Of a stretch of DNA of 64,000 nucleotides, positions 56,760 through 64,000 are shown piece by piece; position 1 is the stretch's first letter; each line of letters starts with the position of its first letter. Made by a program: the position numbers and the translations under genes. The stretch lies in contig OW240912.1 in NCBI GenBank assembly GCA_933207985.1, positions 104,939,334 to 105,003,333 on the forward strand, in the 5' to 3' direction. This DNA is from Pelobates cultripes (taxonomy: Eukaryota; Chordata; Amphibia; Anura; Pelobatidae). The notes under the pieces were generated by a model. The model made no database searches, was not told the DNA's origin, and saw nothing but the letters and a program-made list of their open reading frames with translations.

Positions 56760-58775
56760 ATATATTTCTTTAAGATATAGAGGGCACCTATGGGTTATAC
56801 TTGATTTATAGACATGGTATGGAATATTGTATTACCTCGGACCATACACTTTGCTTTATAAAAACATTAGTAGTTACATTTGTTACTATACTTTTCCCCT
56901 CAATTCATATAAATGCCCCCCATTTGTCCTTAATGCAGTGATATTATGTAGGACAGAGACAAAGCACATTGTATTCTGGGTGTGTGGATCTCAACTGATC
57001 TTGGATGGACTTCTATTTCATTTTTACTGTTGGTGGATGGAAGCATTATATAGGAAATCCCAACAACATGTGTGTAGAGCGATGACTTGAGACATTAGGT
57101 CACCAATTGAAATGCACACCCAACTGCTATTGAATGTATGAATCATCCATCAGTAGACCCCTAAACCAGATACAAAGAGGGACATTTAAGAAACTGCTTA
57201 TGCTGTTGAATGCTCTGTATTAATTTTTTTTTGCTCTGTTTGGAAATGCCCTGTTGGGCCTAAACGTGTAGGAAGAGGTGAACTTGGAATGTGCAAAACC
57301 TGGTGAAACTGTTCAGGGAGTGACGTAGGGAAGATCAGAGAGACTGTCAGTTTTCAAGTACTGTCTAACCATAGTGGTATATATATAGCTGAAAAAATCC
57401 TGTCATACATTAAAGGTATGGATATGTTTTTCTCTTTTTATTTTTATATATACTCTATATTTTAAAAAAAATTTTTTTCAAAACTTGATGAAAATAATTT
57501 TATATTAAAAATAACTTTCAGGTGACAGTTTTTAAATTTTCATGTGAAGATGTCATTTATTTGATCCCATGACACACTTGCTCTTTAAAGAATACTCCAG
57601 GCACCATAACAACTTAATCAAAATTAACTTTTACTCGGCGCCTAACCTGTGTGAGTGCCTGGGGCCTCTATTCAAAGAGTCAGAACTTGACAATTCATAA
57701 ATGTCACACAGATGCAAACAATATTTATAAAAAAAGATGTCAGACATATTTACTGGTAAAAAGTATATTTATGGTGTCATACTGGCTTTGCAACCATGAG
57801 TTGCCTTAGCATAAAGTGTAAACATGTCCCTTCTTATAGATCTATTTATATAATATGGGTTCATCCATACATGAAAGTCATCCTGTTCCTATGGTAACAA
57901 ATACATGTCACAGAATATGTCAAATGTTTAAAATAAAACGTTGCAAAGATAATTATTTCAAGATGACAGTGTTGTGCTTGTGAAAAAGAAACATATTTGA
58001 TTATTATAAAAAAGTGGAGTTGGAATGTCAGAGTGGTGGTAATGTAACTTCAGAAACCACACTAAAACATAATGTAAAACAGTATGATAAAAATTAATTG
58101 TTTGAAAAATAATATATAATATAAAATATTAGAAATGTTTGTGATACAGAAGGGAGTAGATCTTTTAAAATGTCAGTAATGCTTTAAAGGAAAAGTTTGC
58201 ATTAACTTACCAGAAGTTAGCTATGGATTGTTCTATTAAATATTATTTTTTATATCACATGTGCAAATGTCAAAATATACCCTGGTAAATCATAATAACT
58301 TGCACTAATATGCACTAATAGGGAATTATAAAAGGAAATGTCACTGGGCATCTTCACAGGCCTACGACATCATGAAGGTATCAGCAGAACCTACATGTGC
58401 TATAAAGGTAAAAGTGCTTTAAACATCTGCTGCACTACTATGACATTAAAAGCTTCACTATATTGAGGTGAAGGAAAGAAGAACAAAGAATTAAAACAGA
58501 AAGTACTTGGCAATAAAGGGTTTAAGATGTGGAGTGCACTACTTATAATTGTCTTTTTTTTTTTTGCAAATTCAGTAAATGTTTAAAATGTTGATTTGTT
58601 TTTTAGTAAGACTAAAACAGACTTTCAACGTTATAATAATTGTATTCATACCAATTAATTATGAGGGGGAAAGCACATTAAATGAACTCTGTAGGCACGC
58701 TGACCACTTTATCTCAATGAAGCCTCTGGGTGCCATGTCCTTTACATTGTTTACATTGGATTTAAATGCCTCTAG
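56760..58775. other. Mostly anonymous; possible Penelope-type tail near 57.25 kb
   Basis: No coding similarity. At 57239-57273 the phrase tttggaaatgccctgttggg, then cctaaacgtgtagg, has the stem-loop and aaacgt layout of the Penelope-type tails but with eroded core bases. A tttaaagaatactccaggca at 57584 resembles a TTAA MITE start. Confidence 0.35.
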
Positions 58776-58777
58776 AG

Positions 58778-58911
58778 TAGGCATAGGCAACCTTCAGGCA
58801 CTCCAGATGTTGTGGACTACAACGCCCATGCTGTTGCACCCATAATGATGGCAAAGCATCATGGGAGGTGTAGTGCAAAACATCTGTATTGCCAGAGGTT
58901 GTCTATGCCTG
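58778..58911. mobile_element. hAT MITE, second copy of the 21.04-kb family
   Basis: Starts taggcataggcaaccttcag and ends gaggttgtctatgcctg, palindromic as at 21043. The flanking octamers ctctagag (58770-58777) and ccctagtg (58912-58919) agree at 6 of 8 positions, so this copy is older. Confidence 0.8.
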
Positions 58912-58929
58912 CCCTAGTGCATGGATGCT

Positions 58930-59058
58930 CAAAAGGTAGATCCCCAGATGGTTTAAAACTACAGCTTCCATTATGCTATGTCATTCTAGATGCTTGCAAA
59001 AGCATGCAAAGCATCATGGGAGTTGTAGTTATACAACATTTGGGGAATCTACCTTTTA
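58930..59058. mobile_element. Second palindromic MITE (caaaaggtagatcccc)
   Basis: The ends caaaaggtagatccccagat and ttggggaatctacctttta are inverted around a gcttgcaaaagcatgcaaagc centre. It adjoins the previous MITE by about 20 bp. Subterminal layout suggests the hAT group, but no duplication is clear. Confidence 0.65.
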
Positions 59059-60660
59059 GGTAACCCTGCTCTTGTGTCTGTCACATGGAAAGCCACTAGA
59101 GGCGCTTCTGATGAAATAACCAAGTAAAACTGAGCTATTGTAATCAGATACTCTCTTACAATAGTTTTCTATGATTGAATTGGCTGAGATCATCATCTCA
59201 CTGATCTCAGCCAAGGAGTTGGAGCCTTCCCAAGGAATCTGGTGCATTGAGGGATGAAATGTAAGTTAAACTCATCATTACAACCCTCACACAGTGTGTT
59301 TGTGTGTGTGGGGGGGGGGGAAGCAGGAGGGTTAGGGGAATTAATACAGTTAGATTTAAAAAAAAAAAACAACAACATTAGAAATACATTCCTAATGCTA
59401 TTGTGCTCCTTAGTGGCAACATTTGCAATGTTAGCGTTTACCTGTGTGCATGTGTTTCGCTGGATCACCAAATATATACATTAGGAAATACAGAATGTCA
59501 TGAAGTGTATTTTTTAAAACTTATTATTAATGTGGTTGAAATACCAAAAGACATAAAACCACTTAGCAACATAACTGGAAGAAAGTTCACTATGATCAAG
59601 GGAACAGCCATAGTCATTTTGCTTTAAGCCGCATAAGATCCAGCTGACTTTACTCACTTACTACTTATTTTGCACAGATGAAACTAAATCTCCTATTTTA
59701 GCTGAGATTTACCACAAAATGTTCCTGATTGCACACCAGATCCTTGTATGTATTCATGTATTTTTCCTACTAAAAGATTTGTATTATAGTTACACAATAT
59801 GTGCCAGCAGGCCTCTTCTGTTGTATCAATGTTTTCCTATAAATTATTACATCCTGTATGCGTAGATTAATTATATTGTCTGTTTCTTTCAATCAATCCG
59901 TATCTGGGTTATTACAACAAAAATAACATTTATTAGTCTTACTTATCAGAAATTAACTATCTAATCAGCAAAATTACTAGTTTTGTTCAAGCGTAAATAA
60001 TGAATTTCTACCATAATGAGCATTTAGTAGCAATAGATAAGAGTTCTTAATTACTACAGTTTTGGCACTGTATCACTTCTATGGGAATTCCAATGCAGCA
60101 AAAACAGCATTAAACATAACACGCTCCTGCTGTGGATGAAATAAATGAGAGAATGTTGAAGGGCACTTTAAAGGGACTTCTTTTTTTTTGGGTAACCATG
60201 GCAATACTGAATCAAGCATGCTATAGCAACTCTGATTTTTTTTTTTCCTTTTGTTTCATTTTGAGGCATGTGAGACACTGCAATTACGTAACCTAATATA
60301 TTGACAGTTAACCCCTTAAGGTAAAGTGTCATCTCCAACACAGTACGATAGCAGTTTTTTCATTGTTTAACTGTTGTAGTGGTAGTAATTTTGTGCAAAA
60401 AATATACTATATACTGTTTATTCTAGGACAGACAATGCTTCGTTTTGATGCATTATAAACATTAACAACAATTATTTAGATTAAAATTAATATATTTTAC
60501 TCTATCAAATAGTAGATTGATTTTTTTTTTGTCTATAGGTTTTTTTTCCTGCCTTAATTAAATAAGACTGCATAAGACCATAAGACTGCAGAAAATATCC
60601 CATCAAAGTAATATTGTACTTGTGTTAATATTTTTAAAAGCTGTAGCTGCTGAATTCATA
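59059..60660. other. No gene seen
   Basis: Anonymous sequence, with a GTGT/GGGG tract at 59295-59322, an A-rich tract at 59358-59370 and a MITE-like ttaaccccttaagg end at 60310. Short frames only. Confidence 0.4.
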
Positions 60661-60663
60661 TAC

Positions 60664-61105
60664 AGGTGATACTAGAAAAATAAGAATATCGTGCAAAAGT
60701 TCATTTATTTCAGTAATATATGAGATAGACGCATTACATGCAAAGCAAGATAGTTCAAGCCGTGATTTGTCATAAGTGCGATGATTATGGCTTACAGCTC
60801 ATGAAAACCCCAAATCCACAATATCCGTAAATAAGAATATTGTGAAAAGGTGCAATATTCTAGGCTTACAGTGTCCCACTCTAATCAGCTAAGTAAGCCA
60901 TAACACCTGCAAAGGGTTTCTGAACCTTTAAATGGTCTCTCAGTCTGGTTCAGTAGGAATCACAATCATGGGGAAGACTGCTGACCTGACAGTTGTGCAG
61001 AAAACCATCATTGACACCCTCCATAAGGAGGGAAAGCACCAAAAGGTAATTGCGAAGGAAGTTGGATGTTCCCAAAGTTCAGTCACAGGTCACTCTATGG
61101 AGAGA
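60664..61105 (+). pseudogene. Tc1/mariner 5' fragment
   Basis: A left part of a Tc1 element: terminus aggtgatactagaaaaataa (60664) with a repeated aataagaatatcgtgcaaaa and aaataagaatattgtgaaaa motif (60680 and 60831). The transposase start is at 60968: MGKTADLTVVQKTIIDTLHK, then EGKHQKVIAKEVGCSQSSVT, the N-terminal helix-turn-helix that binds the terminal repeat. It stops after about 50 residues when the sequence leaves the element at 61100. No catalytic domain. Confidence 0.82.
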
Positions 61106-61832
61106 AAAGGAAAAATTTAGAGATAAAAACTGAAGAAAAATAGTGACAATAGTGGGAAGGGGAGGAGGGAGGTGGATCCACCTATTTTTTCCTCACACTT
61201 TTTCTCTATAGCCCCATGGTGAGGACTTGGTATGATCCATCTTAAAACTAGAAATGGTACAAATAAATGTATCAGAAAACAAAATTAATCATATATATTG
61301 ATCACAAAACATTACCAAGTAAATATGCATTACGATCGTAAAATATATTTAGCAATTGCCCACTTTGTCGTAATAATGTTTATAGGATCTAGGAAAAGTT
61401 GGTATCTGCTATTCAAATGTCTAATAAAGAAAGGCCATCCAAGTGCAGTTTTCAGTTTTCGAAGTAACCTTAAGCAAATAAACAGCAAAGTAAGAAGCAG
61501 AACAGGACACAGTGACACGTTAGATCTCAACCAATTGTTACAAATATATACTTAAAAAGGACAATACAAAATGGCAAATCCATTTTACTTGTAATTCTTG
61601 TATGAGGGTCATCATTTCCTAAAGAAATACACTGTGCATCTAAAATGTAGTTATTTCTTATCATAGATTTCTTTGGTTTATGCTTTCAGAAATATTTCTG
61701 ATTTTTATTTAATGTCTTTTTATTACATCGCAGTAAATGCTCAGTTTCCACAAGAAACAAAACATAATATGTTTATGTAATAAATCATATAGCTGTCACT
61801 GTAAGCAGAGGACAATCTAAATATGTTCGTAT
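61106..61832. other. No gene seen
   Basis: Anonymous sequence. Frames 61298-61555 have no recognised feature. Confidence 0.35.
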
Positions 61833-61847
61833 AAAGATTGCTAATAT

Positions 61848-63077
61848 GTACTTTTTCAGACATTACAAGAATGGAAAACTATTAAAAGAGAATTAAAAAT
61901 GAATAATAGAATTCACAAAAGCACTAGTATCAATACCCTAGAACTAATTATGTCTGATATTGATCTTAAAAACTGGTCTGAAAAAGGAGACTATACTATA
62001 GGGGAGCTGTATAATGGCACCCAGATTAGTCCCTTCTGAGAAATAAAACAGAAATTGGACCTCTACCACCTCAAGATCTTTAACTATCTTCGTATTCAGA
62101 GCTTTTTAAAAGAATATCTGCTGAGAACAGATAAGGATACTGAGAACATACTTAAAAAAATGTTTTGCGGGTGGTAGACAAAAAGTCATATACTCTATTG
62201 CAATGGACCTATTGAAATTGACTGGAGGATTAACTTCCCCCATGTCTCTGAAAAAATGGGAAAATGATCTATAATAGATATACAATATAGAGAATGGTGC
62301 AGCTCGATTATGAGTGTTAAAAATATATTCATTGCTTAAATATCCTAGAGACACAAATAAAGATGATCTACATATGGTATATGGTCCCAATGAGATTGTC
62401 AAGGATATCTCCCATGAGCCCTGCGATTTGTTGGAGATGTTTCCAAAAGAGGGATCCATTATACATATTTGGTGGAGTTGCCCAAGAATAATGGTGTTAT
62501 GGACCATTGCTTTTGAACTAATAAAAGTTGTAGGAGGAGTGATAATAGAAAATAAAAACAGAAATAGTCCTACTACACATAAATTGAGTTGAAGAAACTT
62601 AAAAAAAAATCTAATATTTTGATTATACACTGCTTTCTAGCAATTAAGGTCTTAATTGCAAGACATTGAAACAAATCCTCAACCCGACAAAATTTTTTCT
62701 TAAAAACCAATTGTTATACCAACTAGAGATGGAGAGAGGCACACTCCTATTCAATACATACTCCAAATGTAAATACCTAGCTACTTATACTAGCCTTATC
62801 AAACTGACCAAAGGCTTCTGAGAATATACCTTGAGCTAATTTCTTGAGACATGTAAAACATAAGTTGCTCTAGTTACGGAGTTGGACTCCACAATCACGA
62901 GAACCTGTTTATGTCATAGTTTATGTCTTATGTATTTGTCGAGCTTCATTAGAAACAAATATAGAATGGGTCTATAATAAAGACACATAACACTATAATC
63001 AAATAAGTTGAATGTTTAATGTATGTTTTTATGCAAAATTTTTCTATTGATATATAAAATTAAATTAAATAATAAAA
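61848..63077 (+). pseudogene. L1-type LINE ORF2 3' end, 5'-truncated
   Basis: The near-repeat aaagattgctaatat (61833-61847) and aaagattgccaatat (63078-63092) flank an insert with an A-rich 3' end, consistent with target-primed insertion. Frames on the plus strand show LYHLKIFNYLRIQSF (62058), then DLLEMFPKEGSIIHIWWSCP and RIMVLWTIAFELIKVVGGVI (62425-62535), the W-x2-CP...W signature near the C-terminus of L1-type ORF2. Pieces of the CFLAIKVLIARH type follow (62630-62670). Endonuclease and reverse transcriptase are absent because of truncation, and stops are frequent. The 3' untranslated part ends at the repeat. Confidence 0.78.
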
Positions 63078-63098
63078 AAAGATTGCCAATATATTTAA

Positions 63099-63645
63099 AG
63101 GAACACTATAGTCACCTAAATTACTTTAGCTAAATAAAGCAGTTTTAGTGTATAGATCATTCCCCTGCAATTTCACTGCTCAATTCACTGCCATTTAGGA
63201 GTTAAATCACTTTGTTTCTGTTTATGCAGCCCTAGCCACACCTCCCCTGGCTATGATTGACAGAGCCTGCATGAAAAAAAAAACTTGTTTCACTATCAAA
63301 CAGATGTAATTTACCTTAAATAATTGTATCTCAATCTCGAAATTTAACTTTAATCACATACAGGAGGCTCTTGCAGGGTCTAGCAAGCTATTAACATAGC
63401 AGGGGATAAGAAAATCTTAATTAAACAGAACTTGCAATAAAGAAAGCCTAAATAGGGCTCTCTTTACAGGAAGTGTTTATGGAAGTCTGTGCAAGTCACA
63501 TGCAGGGAGGTGTGACTAGGGTTCATAAACAAAGGGATTTAACTCCTAAATGGCAGAGGATTGAGCAGTGAGGCTGCAGGGGCATGTTCTATACACCAAA
63601 ACTGCTTCATTAAGCTAAAGTTGTTCAGGTGACTATAGTGTCCCT
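63099..63645. mobile_element. Kolobok/T2-like MITE with TTAA duplication
   Basis: TTAA flanks at 63095-63098 and 63646-63649 bound a 547-bp element with inverted ends aggaacactatagtcacct and aggtgactatagtgtccct. The two halves are largely inverted copies of each other for about 150 bp. The AGG start after TTAA fits the T2 MITE pattern. It inserted a few bases after the L1 target duplication at 63092. Confidence 0.9.
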
Positions 63646-63649
63646 TTAA

Positions 63650-64000
63650 ACAAGCTTCATATATTCATTGCATTCTTTATCAATCACTATAAATTGTTAA
63701 AAAAAATTATGTTTTTTGCCTAACTGAAGAGATTTTTTACGTCATTATTTTTGAAGTATTACATTTGTAGTTGTTGTATCGCTCATACAGAGGAAGCTTG
63801 CTAGAGCATTTCAAATCTGGACTGCCTCTGTGGGTGGACTTATTCTGATATGCAACAGGGTAAGGTTCTCTCTGTGATGGCCCAACTACCTTTTGTCACT
63901 TATCTGGCTCCACTGCCGGTGGGGGAACCCTAATGCATATGAGCAGTAATGACCCCGCTCACACTAGGATTTCAACATAGGAAAGCATTATTCAAAGCTT
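63650..64000. other. No gene seen
   Basis: Anonymous sequence to the window end. Phrases such as ctaatgcatatgagcagtaa near 63929 look repetitive but are incomplete. Confidence 0.35.

Overview
The window reads as nuclear DNA from a vertebrate, most probably a frog (anuran amphibian). The evidence is the mix of mobile elements rather than any host gene. It holds a DIRS-type tyrosine-recombinase retrotransposon, a Ty3/gypsy chromovirus, a Penelope-like element, CR1-, L2- and L1-type LINEs, several Tc1/mariner elements, hAT elements with 8-bp target duplications, and TTAA-flanked MITEs of the Kolobok (T2-like) and piggyBac kinds. The species cannot be named from the sequence. I found no intact host gene, rRNA, tRNA or CRISPR array. 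The only trace of a host-type gene is one C2H2 zinc finger on the minus strand at about 41.62-41.75 kb. Every transposon reading frame is broken, so nothing here is likely to be autonomously active.

Layout. 1-1968: distal part of a non-autonomous hAT-like element, with an alternating inverted-repeat array full of CCAAT boxes, a TATA box, an ATG abutting a splice donor and a G-rich minisatellite. 2.36-7.79 kb: a Tc1 end fragment, a 103-bp tandem array, and a broken hAT transposase whose start codon lies in the last array unit. 7.8-8.85 kb: minus-strand Tc1/mariner with DD37E spacing. 12.7-13.7 kb: possible solo LTR. 15.87-16.22 kb: head-to-head Penelope-type tail. 16.6-19.03 kb: CR1 LINE. 20.06-21.2 kb: L2-type LINE with a hAT MITE inside it. 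22.27-23.6 and 25.1-26.5 kb: non-autonomous hAT-like elements that carry microsatellite arrays. 27.46-36.59 kb: a nest. A Tc1 element (28.9-36.59) was split by a gypsy chromovirus (29.73-36.52), whose coding region holds a 300-bp insert that is an inverted copy of 27.46-27.80 kb and whose 3' LTR was split by a Penelope-like element (34.27-36.40) with a 15-bp target duplication. 36.63-40.57 kb: two more hAT-like elements and a Kolobok MITE. 40.8-41.75 kb: assembly gap, a 289-bp tandem repeat and the zinc finger. 45.8-51.78 kb: a DIRS element with both inverted terminal repeats and the internal complementary region, though its frames are broken. 53.06-54.93 kb: L1-like insertion with a 13-bp target duplication. 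55.26-56.76 kb: minus-strand Tc1. 58.8-63.6 kb: MITEs, a Tc1 5' fragment, a 5'-truncated L1 and a Kolobok MITE.

The elements do not form a pathway. The value of the window is its stratigraphy: target duplications and interrupted frames give an order of insertion. The observations I rate highest are the DIRS internal complementary region, the triple nest with its possible templated insertion, the hammerhead-like motifs in Penelope-type tails, and an architecture shared by several non-autonomous hAT elements (GC-rich or hairpin block, then splice-donor consensus, then satellite array).
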